A stretch of 64,000 bases of DNA from Bifidobacterium sp. ESL0769 (GCF_029395495.1 NZ_CP113918.1:1736001-1800000); one strand, 5' to 3'; numbered from the stretch's first letter, positions 9,197-19,345 are shown. Translations and numbers: made by a program. Notes: generated from the letters alone by a model not told the origin.

Positions 9197-10071
9197 CGAT
9201 GTCGCATAATCCATCTGTCGATGAACTGCCGGTTATGCCGACTACAGGCGTTCACCCGTATCGCTTGCCGGCGGTACTGTCCATCGCAGGCAGCGACTCG
9301 TCCGGCGGAGCTGGCATCCAAGCCGACCTCAAAACGTTCATGGCTTGCGGGGTTTACGGAATGAGTGCCATTACCTCGTTGACCGCTCAGAACACGACTG
9401 GTGTACGAGCCTCTGCTGCCACTTCTCCGGACATGCTGGCTGCGCAGATTGACGCTGTTTTCGAGGATATTCGGCCCGATGCCGTAAAAATCGGCATGGT
9501 ACCTAATGCCGAACTCATCGAAGTCATTGCGGATCGGCTTAAGTATTTTCGCGCCACCAATATCGTGGTCGACCCAGTGATGATTGCTTCCAGCGGTGAC
9601 CGGCTGAGTAGCAAAAGTTCGGTTGATGCGCTGTGCACGAAGCTACTTCCACTGGTCACCTTGGTGACGCCGAATATCCCCGAAGCCGAAATACTGAGCG
9701 AGACTACGAGCGGAACCATTCACGACGAGGCAAGCATCATCGAAGCAGCACAACGCATCACGGAACATTGCGGAGGTTGCGCAGTACTTGTCAAAGGCGG
9801 ACATGGGCACAACGGTGCCAACGACTTGTTATTAGACAACAAGCAAATCACTTGGTTCCGTCACGAACGCATCACCAACCCCAATACCCACGGTACGGGC
9901 TGTACGCTTTCCAGTGCCATCGCGTCTGGGCTCGCCAAGGGCGAATCGTTGGCTGAAGCCGTGCAAAGCGGTAAAGATTATCTCACCGGTTGTATCGCCG
10001 CCGGTCTCGACCTCGGCGCCGGTTCGGGGCCGATGGACCATGCTTGGCAATGGCGCAACAGTAAAAATTAG
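9193..10071 (+). CDS. thiD: Hydroxymethylpyrimidine (phosphate) kinase
   Basis: 292 residues; phosphorylates HMP and HMP-P for thiamine synthesis. Ribokinase-fold ThiD motifs are canonical: LSIAGSDSSGGAGIQADLKT at about 30-49, VKIGMV, VVDPVM, VTPNIPEAE, and the C-terminal GTGCTLSSAIASG anion hole. The start drawn is the GTG at 9193, which overlaps the thiE stop by four bases; an ATG at 9199 is an alternative. A second, diverged ThiD domain is encoded immediately downstream, so this copy is probably the one that does the classical two-step kinase reaction. Confidence 0.95.
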   Translation: MTMSHNPSVDELPVMPTTGVHPYRLPAVLSIAGSDSSGGAGIQADLKTFMACGVYGMSAITSLTAQNTTGVRASAATSPDMLAAQIDAVFEDIRPDAVKIGMVPNAELIEVIADRLKYFRATNIVVDPVMIASSGDRLSSKSSVDALCTKLLPLVTLVTPNIPEAEILSETTSGTIHDEASIIEAAQRITEHCGGCAVLVKGGHGHNGANDLLLDNKQITWFRHERITNPNTHGTGCTLSSAIASGLAKGESLAEAVQSGKDYLTGCIAAGLDLGAGSGPMDHAWQWRNSKN

Positions 10072-10088
10072 ACACAGGAAATTCAATA

Positions 10089-11942
10089 ATGAACGGCACT
10101 ACTAATTCTGTTAACTTCAATGAAATTTCGGACAATTCAGATAAAAGCGATATGGAAAATACGACAACAGCCTTAAACGACAATCCAAGCACAACGGAAA
10201 ATAAAAATACCGCAGAGACTCTAAACAATGAATCTGAACAGGCCATCGCCGAATTGTTCAAGATGCAGCAACGCTATGACAACGACCTCGATAAAACCAA
10301 GCCATCCCGCCTGCGCGTGCTCTCGATCGAAGGTTCCGACCCCATCGGCGGAGCAGGCACGATGGCGGATATGAAAGCGTTCACCGCGCAGGGCGTCTTC
10401 GGTTATGCGGCGATGACTAGCGTACTGGCACAGAACACGCAAGGTGTCACCGACATCGTCAACGTCGAACCGTCGTTTTTGCTCGCTCAGCTCAAGGCCG
10501 TAAGCGACGATGCCGAAATCGACTCCATGAAAATCGGTATGCTCGGTACCCCGGAATTGGTGGATACCGTGCGAGAATGGCTGTTGGAACTGCTGAATAC
10601 TTACGAAACCAATGGCAAACGCAAGCCGACCGTGGTGCTCGATCCGGTGATGTATGCCAAGTCCGGCGACCGTCTGCTCACCGCCGAGGCCGAGCAAGCG
10701 TTGACCACACTGATTCCGCTGGCCGATATCATCACTCCCAACGCGATGGAACTGGCCGCGCTCGACGCGATGGGCAATGAATCAGAATTAGACAGCGATA
10801 TTTCAACCATTAGAAATATTGAAAACAAACCATTAAACGGCCCTACTTCGTCAGATAGCTCGACTAGCACTGGTTACACCGTTCCGCAAACTCCACGTTC
10901 CTACGAGGAGATGGAACGGTTGGCAAAATCGGTCGCAGCTCATTTTAATGTCGCCGTGTATGCGAAAGGCGGTGCGCTGGCACTGAACGGCAATGAAGAA
11001 TGCACTGATATTCTTGCGGTGCCGACTTCAGCAGGTGATGGGGAACCGTTAAGCACCCACATCAAAGGTGCTGCGATTCCAACCCAAAACGTGCACGGAA
11101 CCGGCGACACCCTCTCCAGCACGCTCGCGGCCTTGCGTCCACAGTGCAACGACTGGGTCGAAACCACGAAACGTGCCAAAGCATGGATGACCAGAGCCAT
11201 TGCCGCAGCAGACAGTTTGCATGTTGGTCACGGCCACGGGCCTGTCGATTTCACTTGGCAGCACTCCCCGACCGGGCTGAGTTTTATCGAGGATTATTGG
11301 CGTCGTACCGCCGGAATCCGCGAGCGCATTGCCAAGATGCCCTTCATCGAACGTATGCTTGACGGAACGCTGCCGCTCGACGATTTCTCGTTCTACCTAC
11401 ATCAGGATGACCTTTATCTCACCGACTACACTTCGCTGCTGGCGCTGGCGAGCAGCCGAGCCACCGACCCACACGAACGTGCGTTCTTCGCCGACGCCGC
11501 CTCGTACGGACTCGAGGAGGGACTGACGTTCCATAAGCAGTGGTACCGGGAACACGGCTTCAGCGTCGAGCGCGCGCCGATGAGCGAGACGACCGCCGCT
11601 TATCTTGGCCATGAGCACTGCTTCACCGACACCGGTTCGTACGCCGCGCTGGTTGCCGTGGTCATGCCGTGCTACTGGGTTTATTCTGTCATCGGGCAGG
11701 AAATGGAACGGCAGGTCCGCGAACGCCGACTTGACCTCGACCACCATCCTTACGGCTTGTGGATCCGCATGTACGCCGATCCCGGCTTTGCCTCACGCAC
11801 GCTCGAGGAGCTGCATATCTGTGACAAGCTCGCAGCCGCCGGAACCATGAGCGCCTACGACTGTATGATGGACGCCGCCCTAGGCTCCACCGAGCACGAA
11901 TACCGCTTCTTCAACCAGGCCCTGACTAGACATCACAAATAG
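10089..11942 (+). CDS. ThiD-like kinase fused to TenA (aminopyrimidine aminohydrolase)
   Basis: 617 residues. Residues 1-75 are a low-complexity Asn/Ser/Asp/Glu-rich tail. Residues 76-390 are a ThiD-type kinase (LSIEGSDPIGGAGTMADMK, MKIGMLG, VVLDPVMYA, DIITPNAMELAA) with a Ser/Thr-rich insertion near 235-275. Residues 395-617 are TenA: WRRTAGIRERIAKMPFIERM, LHQDDLYLTDY, Cys528 in VMPCYWVYSVIGQ (the position of the TenA catalytic cysteine), and WIRMYADPGF. TenA recycles base-degraded thiamine to HMP, which a ThiD kinase can then phosphorylate. Compared with the neighbour, this kinase domain has GTMADMK for GIQADLK and GTGDTLSS for GTGCTLSS, so its substrate may differ. Confidence 0.92.
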   Translation: MNGTTNSVNFNEISDNSDKSDMENTTTALNDNPSTTENKNTAETLNNESEQAIAELFKMQQRYDNDLDKTKPSRLRVLSIEGSDPIGGAGTMADMKAFTAQGVFGYAAMTSVLAQNTQGVTDIVNVEPSFLLAQLKAVSDDAEIDSMKIGMLGTPELVDTVREWLLELLNTYETNGKRKPTVVLDPVMYAKSGDRLLTAEAEQALTTLIPLADIITPNAMELAALDAMGNESELDSDISTIRNIENKPLNGPTSSDSSTSTGYTVPQTPRSYEEMERLAKSVAAHFNVAVYAKGGALALNGNEECTDILAVPTSAGDGEPLSTHIKGAAIPTQNVHGTGDTLSSTLAALRPQCNDWVETTKRAKAWMTRAIAAADSLHVGHGHGPVDFTWQHSPTGLSFIEDYWRRTAGIRERIAKMPFIERMLDGTLPLDDFSFYLHQDDLYLTDYTSLLALASSRATDPHERAFFADAASYGLEEGLTFHKQWYREHGFSVERAPMSETTAAYLGHEHCFTDTGSYAALVAVVMPCYWVYSVIGQEMERQVRERRLDLDHHPYGLWIRMYADPGFASRTLEELHICDKLAAAGTMSAYDCMMDAALGSTEHEYRFFNQALTRHHK

Positions 11943-11958
11943 GCAATTACTACAAAAA

Positions 11959-11991
11959 ACCTGCCAGCAGCAATACCGGCAGGTCTTTTCT
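11959..11991 (+). terminator. Rho-independent terminator of the thi operon
   Basis: ACCTGCC (11959-11965) pairs with GGCAGGT (11978-11984), followed by CTTTTCTTG. It starts 17 bases after the thiD-tenA stop. Confidence 0.85.
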
Positions 11992-12022
11992 TGTACTCTT
12001 ATATCTGCCTATAACCGCATAA

Positions 12023-15000
12023 TCAGTCCACGGACTTGAGGGCCTCGAGCATATCAAGATGCTTCAGCTTGGTGTTGACGAACCAACCCAGCGCGGCCGT
12101 GATGAAACCGACCACGACCAGCGGCACCACGAAGGCGAGCCAGGTGACCGACGGGTCGAACATGACGTCGTCGGGCGGGACGGCGGTGATGATGTAGCGG
12201 TGTAGCCATGCGCCGAAGCCGTAGCCGACGACGATGCCGAGCAACGAAAGCAAAATCGTTTCGCGGTAGATATACATCGTGGTCTCTCCGTTGTAGAAGC
12301 CCAGCACCTTGATGGTCGAGAGCTCGCGGACACGCTCGGAGACGTTGAGATTGGTGAGGTTGTAGAGGATAACCACGCCGAGCATGGTCGCCACGATGAT
12401 GAGCACCCACATGATCTGGTTCAAGGCCTTGACCACCACATCAATCTGGTGCATGAGCGTCGTGTTCTGCACCACGCCCTCGATGCCGCCCAGTCGCATG
12501 AATGAGGCTGCCTGCCGCTTGGTGTTGGCCATGCTGCCGTCCTTCAACGTGACCATATAAGCGTTGGTCTGGTAGCGTTGCCCGAAAACCGAACGATACG
12601 CCGACGGACTCATCACCATGAAGTGGCCGAGATACATCTCGCAGATGCCGGTGACCTTGACACGGTAGGTCTTGCCGGCGCCATTCTGGAAGTCGATGGT
12701 GTCGCCCTTCTTGGCGTGTACGAGGTTTGCGAAACGCTCGGAGATCACCGCCCCATTCGGCTCCAGCGAAAGAGGATGATGGCCTTGACGCGTGTCAAGC
12801 TTGATGTAATCATCGAAGCTTGAAGTATCGCGTGGCACGAGCATGGTGACGGACTGCTTGTCGCCGTTGTGCCCGGCAACCTTGGTTATCGATTCGTAAT
12901 GAACCGGCATCGAGCGCTTGATATCGGATTTCTCAAGCCGCTTGCCGATGGCCTTATTCTGGGAATCGGTGACGTGAGCGTTTTCCGCCGCAATGAGATT
13001 GTAATGCATCACGTCGCCGAACTGGTGCTGGTTGATGGCCGAAATCGAACCCTGCACCGCAAAGCCCGCGGTCAACAGCGCTACCGAACCGCAGACGCCG
13101 AAAATGGTCATGAACATACGCTGCTTGTAGCGGAAAATGTTGCGGGCGGTCACTTTGTGAGTGAAGTTCAGATGATTCCAGATGAAAGGTATACGTTCCA
13201 GCAGAATCTTGGAACCAGCGCTCGGCGGCTTGGGCAGCATCAGCGCGGCCGGACGTTCCTTGAGCTCGCGTGCGGCGCTCCACACGGCCGGCACGACGGC
13301 GCTTACCATGGCCAGCACGAAAGCCAGCAGCGTGACTTGCCAGTGGAATCCGAGATGGATCACCGGCACGTTAAAGCCGACTTTATAAGCGTTATAGACG
13401 ATCATCGGCAGTAGCGTATGGCCCGCGAAAATGCCGATAACCGCGCCCAGAATCGAAGCGGCGAAGCCATAAACCACGAATTTCTTCATCACGTCGCGGT
13501 CGGAATAGCCCAGCCCCTTGAGCGTGCCGGCGTTGATGCGCTCCTCGTCGACGAAACGGGTCATCGTGGTGAACGTGACCAGCGCGGCAACCAAGTACAT
13601 GAAGTACGGGAAGATGCGCGAAAGCGAATCGACGATCACGGAAATCGAATCGTAGATCTTGTAGCCGTCAGAGCCAGGCGTTTCGCGCTTGGAATCCACC
13701 GAATAGACCGGATCTTCGAGGGCATTAAGCATCGCGGTGGCGTTGTTGAGCTTGCGCTCGGCATCCTTGATTTTCTTTTGTGCACCGGGCTCTGCCTGAT
13801 CGAACTGCGCCTTGTTGGTGTTGTATTCGTTGGTTTTATCGGTCAATTGGGTTTGAGCAGCATTAATCTGAGCCTGCGCCTGCTGCTGGTTGGCAGCAAG
13901 TTGTTGTTGCGATTGTTGGACATGGGCTTTGGCCTGTGCAAGCTGGGCTGCGGCCTGGTCAAGCGACGTCTTGGCGGCGGCCAACTGCTGTTGCTTCTGG
14001 GCAAGCTGGGCATTGCTGGCATTTACCTGGGCGCGTTGGGCGTTGAGCTGCGCCTGAGCAGCTTGAATCTGCGCGATTCCGAGATTATAGGTATTGACAA
14101 CGAAAGCGTCGCGTCCGGCTTTGGCTTCTGCTGACTTTTGCGCGATAACTTGAGTCTGAACCTGAAGTTGCTGCAATTGAGTATTGAGCTGGGCAAGTTG
14201 AGCTTGCAGAGCGTCGTGAGCGGGTCCGGAAAGTGATGGAAGCTGAGCGTTGCCAGCATTAATCTGCCCCTGCACAGCGTCAATCCCCTGCTGATTGGCC
14301 GTTTGTGCCGCTTCGACCTGCGCCACCGCATCATCGGCCTGTTTCTTGCCTGCCTCAAGTTTGCCCGAGTTGGTGTCAATCTGCGATTGCACGGCATTGA
14401 GCTGCGCGTATGCGTTGCTGATCTGCTGAGCCGCCGCACCGACTTGCGCGGCTCCGGTATCATACTGTTGCTTGTTGGTGTTGTAAGTGTTCTGCCCGTT
14501 CGCAATCTTGGTTTGCGCCGCGGCAATCTGCTGTTGCGCCGAAGCGACCTGCGTGGCCAATTGCTGTCGGGAGGCAGCCAACTGCTGGCTGCCGCTGTCA
14601 AGTTGCGACTTGCCGTCGGTCAATTGTTGCCGTGCGCTGGAGAGCTGCTGCTTGGCATCATTGACCTGCTGCTGCCCAGAGTCGATCTGCGGCTTGACCT
14701 GCTTTTCGATGCTTTGCCGCCGCGCTTTGGGCCGTCCAGCCAAGATTTTATCGAGCGCCTTCTTGTGCACTTGCAACGCGTCATTATATTTCGATGAATA
14801 ATGGTCGTGCATATGGTCAAGGTCGGTATAAGTAAGCCTTGCAATCATATAATCATCGGATTTGAACGCACTTGGCGTCACCACCGCATACCCATCCAGC
14901 GAGCCGGAACCGGAAGTCGAAGGCCCCATATTCACCGAACTCAGGATTTCAGTGGAATCGACGAAACCGACGACCTTGAAGTTGTCGCGACGCAACACCT

Positions 15001-15607
15001 TACGTCCCAGAGCGTCCGGCTTTTCGGTAAGCCGCAGCGTCGAGCCAATCGGATATTTGCCCTTGTGCGATGAATCGATAACCGTTTCACGCGAAGTTTT
15101 CGGCATCCGACCTGCCACGAGATGATAGGTCGAAATATCTTCCGGCGCAGAGAGCACGCGAACGCTTTCATCACTATTTCGTATTACAACATCCTTGAGA
15201 TATCCGTATTCGATGCGTGAGGCTCCCGGCGCCTTATCAATCTGCTGCCGGTCGGCCTTGTCGAGCCCATAACTCGAGATGACGCTCAAATCGGCCAAAT
15301 GGTGCTCGGCAAAGTAGGCGTTGCCTGTGTCTCGCATATCTGGCCCGGAGACGGTGAGCCCCACCAGCGCGAAGGAACCTAGCGCCACGAGGCAGACGAT
15401 AGAGAAGAACCGACCTTTCGATTTCGAGAACGCCTGCCGAATATCGCGCCACAGCATCCGTTTCGAAGTGTGGCCTTGCGATGGCTCCGAATCTTTCCCA
15501 TCGACGTTTGAAGTAGCCGCGCCCGGTGTGATAGGAGGAATCCGAACGGTGTCTTCCTGCCGAAAATCCGGGCCTATTGTATCGTCACTTGCCATGCCTA
15601 TCACCAT
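12023..15607 (-). CDS. FtsX-family ABC permease with long Gln/Ala coiled coil
   Basis: About 1194 residues. An N-terminal helix near residues 60-85 (FSIVCLVALGSFALVGLTVS) is followed by a MacB-like extracytoplasmic domain (to about 295). Next comes a roughly 330-residue Gln/Ala/Asn-rich region (about 300-630) full of QQQL, AQAQLNAQ and QINAAQTQL heptad-like units. Two FtsX modules then follow, with four or more helices each set (YLVAALVTFTTMTRF, GAVIGIFAGHTLLPM, and the C-terminal VLIIVATMLGVVILYN, GYGFGAWLHRYI). The coiled coil is predicted to project outside the cell. The start codon ATG at 15607 overlaps the ATPase stop by 7 bases; an in-frame ATG at 15595 is an alternative. It forms a transporter with 15601-16302; the substrate is unknown. 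Confidence 0.85.
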   Translation of the reverse strand: MVIGMASDDTIGPDFRQEDTVRIPPITPGAATSNVDGKDSEPSQGHTSKRMLWRDIRQAFSKSKGRFFSIVCLVALGSFALVGLTVSGPDMRDTGNAYFAEHHLADLSVISSYGLDKADRQQIDKAPGASRIEYGYLKDVVIRNSDESVRVLSAPEDISTYHLVAGRMPKTSRETVIDSSHKGKYPIGSTLRLTEKPDALGRKVLRRDNFKVVGFVDSTEILSSVNMGPSTSGSGSLDGYAVVTPSAFKSDDYMIARLTYTDLDHMHDHYSSKYNDALQVHKKALDKILAGRPKARRQSIEKQVKPQIDSGQQQVNDAKQQLSSARQQLTDGKSQLDSGSQQLAASRQQLATQVASAQQQIAAAQTKIANGQNTYNTNKQQYDTGAAQVGAAAQQISNAYAQLNAVQSQIDTNSGKLEAGKKQADDAVAQVEAAQTANQQGIDAVQGQINAGNAQLPSLSGPAHDALQAQLAQLNTQLQQLQVQTQVIAQKSAEAKAGRDAFVVNTYNLGIAQIQAAQAQLNAQRAQVNASNAQLAQKQQQLAAAKTSLDQAAAQLAQAKAHVQQSQQQLAANQQQAQAQINAAQTQLTDKTNEYNTNKAQFDQAEPGAQKKIKDAERKLNNATAMLNALEDPVYSVDSKRETPGSDGYKIYDSISVIVDSLSRIFPYFMYLVAALVTFTTMTRFVDEERINAGTLKGLGYSDRDVMKKFVVYGFAASILGAVIGIFAGHTLLPMIVYNAYKVGFNVPVIHLGFHWQVTLLAFVLAMVSAVVPAVWSAARELKERPAALMLPKPPSAGSKILLERIPFIWNHLNFTHKVTARNIFRYKQRMFMTIFGVCGSVALLTAGFAVQGSISAINQHQFGDVMHYNLIAAENAHVTDSQNKAIGKRLEKSDIKRSMPVHYESITKVAGHNGDKQSVTMLVPRDTSSFDDYIKLDTRQGHHPLSLEPNGAVISERFANLVHAKKGDTIDFQNGAGKTYRVKVTGICEMYLGHFMVMSPSAYRSVFGQRYQTNAYMVTLKDGSMANTKRQAASFMRLGGIEGVVQNTTLMHQIDVVVKALNQIMWVLIIVATMLGVVILYNLTNLNVSERVRELSTIKVLGFYNGETTMYIYRETILLSLLGIVVGYGFGAWLHRYIITAVPPDDVMFDPSVTWLAFVVPLVVVGFITAALGWFVNTKLKHLDMLEALKSVD

Positions 15608-16302
15608 TCGATATCGCTGATATCGGCTGGCGTCGCGTGCTCTTCAATGCCCTGTACTCGGGCGTCGCGCATGTGGATAACGCGGTCGGCAATCGGCGCG
15701 ATGGCGGCGTTGTGGGTGACGATGATGACGGTGGAGCCAAACTTGCGCGACTGATCCTGCAGAATGCGCAGCACCTGTTTGCCAGTGTGATAGTCGAGTG
15801 CGCCGGTCGGTTCGTCACACAGCAGAATCTTCGGCTTCTTGGCCACGGCACGGGCGATGGCAACGCGCTGCTGTTCGCCGCCGGAAAGCTGGGCCGGGAA
15901 ATTGTCGAGCCTGTTTTGAAGCCCGACGTCAATCAGCGTCTGCGTCGGGTCGGCGGCGTGCGGCACGATTTCGGCGGAAAGCTCCACGTTCTCGCGCGCG
16001 GTCAGGTTGGAGACGAGATTGTAGAACTGGAAAACGAAGCCGACGTCGTAACGACGGTAGGTTGTCAACTGCCGGGCGTTATATTGCGCAATATCATTGC
16101 CATCGATAATCACCTGGCCTGCGTCGCAGGTATCCATCCCGCCCAGGATGTTCAGCAATGTCGATTTGCCCGCGCCTGAAGCGCCGAGAATGACCACGAG
16201 CTCGCCTTGGTTAATGGAAAATGTCACGTCGCGATTCGCATAAATGGTGGTATCACCGGTTTTGTATTGCTTTGTTTCGCCCCGCACATCGATATATGCC
16301 AT
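15601..16302 (-). CDS. ABC transporter ATPase, LolD/MacB type
   Basis: 233 residues from the ATG at 16302, chosen because GGGAGG lies 8 bases upstream; an upstream GTG at 16335 has no such site. Motifs: [11 protein letters not shown]alker [18 protein letters not shown]-loop region, [14 protein letters not shown] signature, [11 protein letters not shown]alker B, and VTHN H-loop. This is the ATPase for the FtsX permease encoded directly downstream with an overlapping start, so the two are translated together. The pair resembles peptide/antibiotic exporters of the MacB superfamily. Confidence 0.92.
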   Translation of the reverse strand: MAYIDVRGETKQYKTGDTTIYANRDVTFSINQGELVVILGASGAGKSTLLNILGGMDTCDAGQVIIDGNDIAQYNARQLTTYRRYDVGFVFQFYNLVSNLTARENVELSAEIVPHAADPTQTLIDVGLQNRLDNFPAQLSGGEQQRVAIARAVAKKPKILLCDEPTGALDYHTGKQVLRILQDQSRKFGSTVIIVTHNAAIAPIADRVIHMRDARVQGIEEHATPADISDIEW

Positions 16303-16421
16303 CGCACGACCTCCCGTAGCCCAAGCCTTACGCACGGCAAACCCGCGCTCACCCCATGATATTAATGTCGTGCGAAATTATGCGCGGCGAAAGAAAAGAC
16401 TAAGCTACTAGAGTATATTGT

Positions 16422-18650
16422 CTAGTTTTTAAATTGCAGCCCGCTTTCGACGTGAGCGAAGTCCGGAACTTTGTTCCACTTGACGGCGTAGCCGGCGCCG
16501 TGAGCACAGAAAACGGAATCAGGAGTGTTCTCGAGGTCGGTTTCAGGGTCGTAGGCGGTTTGCTTGATGATTTCGTCGGCGTAGTGGCAAGGCTTATAGC
16601 CAGCAAAAACACAGGTCAGTGAGCCGCGACCGTGGGTATAGGCATTGACATCCATCGAATAGTCGCGCATTTCGGAGACCGGCGCACTGCCCTCCAACTC
16701 GGCGTAGTCACCGTCGGATTTTGGAGCGTCGAACGTGCCGCTCATCCGTTGGATATCGGCCATCGCGCGGCCCAACATGTCCTGCGGGACTTCCAAGCGG
16801 AAGCTGTACCACGGCTCCAAAAGCCGACACTCACCTTTTGCCTTGAGTTCCATCAGACCTTGCCGTACCGCACGATACGTGGCCTCGCGAAAATCGCCGC
16901 CTTCCGTATGCTTTTCGTGGCCGCGGCCGGCGACAAGGGAAATCTTCATATCTGTTATCGGCGAACCCAGGAGCACACCAAGATGTTCCTTCTCGCGCAG
17001 ATGGGTCAGAATCGCGCGTTGCCAATTGCGGTCGAGATCGTCGAGGCTGCAACGCGACTCGAAACGCATGCCACTGCCCGGCTCGCCCGGTTCCATCAGC
17101 AGATGAACTTCCGCATAGTGACGCAACGGCTCGAAATGGCCGATACCTTCGATCGGGGCCGTAATGGTCTCGCGGTAAAGAATGCCGCCAGGGCCAAAAT
17201 GAACGTCGATGCCGAAGCGGTCGTGCATCATCTGCGTGATGATTTCGACCTGCACCGCACCCATCAGCTGCACATGGATTTCACCGAGCCTCGCTACCCA
17301 GCGCACGTGCAACGCCGGGTCTTCGTCCTCGAGCGTTCGCAGCGCCACCAGAATCTTGTGCAATTCCGGCGTGACTTCGGCAGACTTGGCCTGTTGCTCG
17401 CCTGTCGACGAATCACTCTCCTGCGTTTCATCAACATTATGTTGTTGATTGTCACCAGTATTAGCTTTACCGGGCAATACGGTATAAGTGAGCACTGGTT
17501 GCAATACAGATTCGCCTGCATCGGGCTCAACTCCCAAGCCTTCACCCGGGAAGGTTTGCGTCAATCCAGTCACCGCACAGACGGAACCGGCCCCAACCTC
17601 GTCGGCCAACTCGAACTTTGCCCCGGAATACCGCCGAATCTGGTCGACTTTTTCCTGCCAGATTGCAGTATCGGATTCAGCCAAGTCATTGCTGTCTTCC
17701 GAGCTGTCACCTTCGGATTTAGGGGTATGGCCACCGCTTCGATCGACACTTTCGGATTTTTGGGAATTACTATCACGCTCGTTCGTAAGCGTTGCTTTGA
17801 CTTTAAGCGAGCCGCCAGTAACTTTGAGCCAAGTGAGACGATTGCCCTGCTCGTCGTGCGAAATCTTGTAGACGCGAGCGCCGAGATCGCTGGGATAATC
17901 CTTCTGTTTCGTAAACCGTTCCAGCCCGGCAAGGAATTCATCAATGCCTTCAAGCTTCAGCGCCGAACCAGAGTAGCAAGGAAACATCTCACGCGCGGTG
18001 ACCATCGAACGCAAGGTGTCATCAGAAATCCTGCCTGAGTCCAAAAGCTCGTCCATCGCGATGCCGCGATCATCGAGCAACGCGACTTCTTCCTGCTCGC
18101 CCGGCTCAGTGTCCCCTTCAAAATCAACACAACCTTCAGAAAACCTCTGTTGCATCTGCCTAATAAGCCCAGCCTTGTCAGCTCCGACCGCGTCCATTTT
18201 ATTAATGAAGACAAACGTCGGCACGTTGTAGCGGGCGAGCAGCCGCCAGAGCGTTTCGGTGTAACCCTGCAGCCCACCGTTGGCATCCACCACGAGAATT
18301 GCGTAATCTAGTACCCGCAGCGTCCGCTCCATCTCCGCCGAAAAATCGACGTGGCCAGGGGTGTCAAGCAACGTGAACTCGAAATCGCCTTGACTCGCAC
18401 TGGTTTTTGAACTCTTGCTTTCTTTTGCAGAAGTACCGCCTACATTGTCTCCGCGAACATCAAGAATCGCTTGCTTCGAGAAAATGGTGATTCCACGCCG
18501 CTTCTCCATGGCATCCGTATCAAGAAACGCATCACCGTGATCCACACGCCCGAGCTTGCGAATCTCGCCGGCGCGATAGAGCATCGCCTCGCACAACGTG
18601 GTCTTCCCCGCATCCACATGCGCCGCAATCCCCACCACCGCTCGTCTCAT
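16422..18650 (-). CDS. TetM-like EF-G-family translation GTPase
   Basis: 742 residues from the ATG at 18650, which follows AGGAG by five bases. The GTPase motifs are present: AHVDAGKTT (G1, about 10-18), RRGIT (G2), DTPGHVDFSAEM (G3) and INKMDA (G4). EF-G-like domains II-V follow, including VHFGPGGILYRETI. The G-domain order and lack of an EF-G G' domain match ribosomal protection proteins (TetM/TetW/TetO) and their chromosomal relatives. It differs from acquired Tet proteins by three polar Ser/Asp/Gln-rich insertions (about 66-88, 284-324, 396-426) and a diverged C-terminus. It is therefore more likely a resident ribosome-acting GTPase; a tetracycline phenotype should not be assumed. Confidence 0.8.
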   Translation of the reverse strand: MRRAVVGIAAHVDAGKTTLCEAMLYRAGEIRKLGRVDHGDAFLDTDAMEKRRGITIFSKQAILDVRGDNVGGTSAKESKSSKTSASQGDFEFTLLDTPGHVDFSAEMERTLRVLDYAILVVDANGGLQGYTETLWRLLARYNVPTFVFINKMDAVGADKAGLIRQMQQRFSEGCVDFEGDTEPGEQEEVALLDDRGIAMDELLDSGRISDDTLRSMVTAREMFPCYSGSALKLEGIDEFLAGLERFTKQKDYPSDLGARVYKISHDEQGNRLTWLKVTGGSLKVKATLTNERDSNSQKSESVDRSGGHTPKSEGDSSEDSNDLAESDTAIWQEKVDQIRRYSGAKFELADEVGAGSVCAVTGLTQTFPGEGLGVEPDAGESVLQPVLTYTVLPGKANTGDNQQHNVDETQESDSSTGEQQAKSAEVTPELHKILVALRTLEDEDPALHVRWVARLGEIHVQLMGAVQVEIITQMMHDRFGIDVHFGPGGILYRETITAPIEGIGHFEPLRHYAEVHLLMEPGEPGSGMRFESRCSLDDLDRNWQRAILTHLREKEHLGVLLGSPITDMKISLVAGRGHEKHTEGGDFREATYRAVRQGLMELKAKGECRLLEPWYSFRLEVPQDMLGRAMADIQRMSGTFDAPKSDGDYAELEGSAPVSEMRDYSMDVNAYTHGRGSLTCVFAGYKPCHYADEIIKQTAYDPETDLENTPDSVFCAHGAGYAVKWNKVPDFAHVESGLQFKN

Positions 18651-19345
18651 TGCCACTCCTCAAAAACGTATCGGTCATCCATTCCCAATTAATCATAAAA
18701 CAAGCCTTACATGCACAATCAAATCCCGTTTATACGAAAATGGCAGTCCTCGAAAACCAACGAGTATTACAAGCAAACAAAGTTATTCGTTAATCAAGGA
18801 AAACCAACGGGCGGAGGCAAAACGGGCATGGTGAAGGGAGCCAAAAGAATTTGGGAAGAAAGAACAAGCGACGCCGCTTCACCACACAACCTGCGGATTT
18901 CCAGTCCTCCAGTAAAACCGGACACCCGTTACAAACAGCGAAAGATAAGAGACAAGGCCTTCATCGAATCACTGATTACAGTGTACACGCTTTTATCGTC
19001 TTTTGCGACACTTCAACAAAGTTTCGTCTCGAAATATGAAAATTTATTATATCGTAATGAGAAATATTATTTTAAGTTATGTCTCTAAAGATAGACCGGA
19101 CAATCGAGAATTTGGCAGCCCTCGCGCGAATTCATCGGGCAGCAAAACTTCGCGGGCTCAAAGGCTTCGGCAGATATGACGGCGGCCGTAATCCTCCGCT
19201 TTAAGACAATCGCGTCCCCACCTTCAACTCGCTTTCAAACTTTTACCATCATCACATCATTTCCCATAATTTTATAAACGCATTACATCGCGGTATTCCC
19301 GCAACCACACGCAAGAGAGATGCTATCGTAAACACAAGAAGGTAA
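18651..19345. other. 695-base intergenic region, AT-rich in part
   Basis: Lies between the start of the TetM-like gene (leftward) and the 1240-residue protein gene (rightward), so it holds both promoters. The stretch 19030-19090 is very AT-rich. A 125-codon open frame at 18711-19088 has no family similarity, an odd composition and no ribosome binding site, and I do not call it. Two short GC-rich blocks (19110-19200) look like gene-like sequence but hold no frame. I see no RNA gene or terminator. Confidence 0.5.

Noticed and set aside
16422..18650. Label as acquired tetracycline resistance gene
   Set aside because: Sequence differs from acquired Tet proteins by three insertions and a diverged C-terminus, with no mobile element nearby.
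18711..19088. 125-codon plus-strand frame before the repeat protein
   Set aside because: Odd composition, no ribosome binding site, no similarity.
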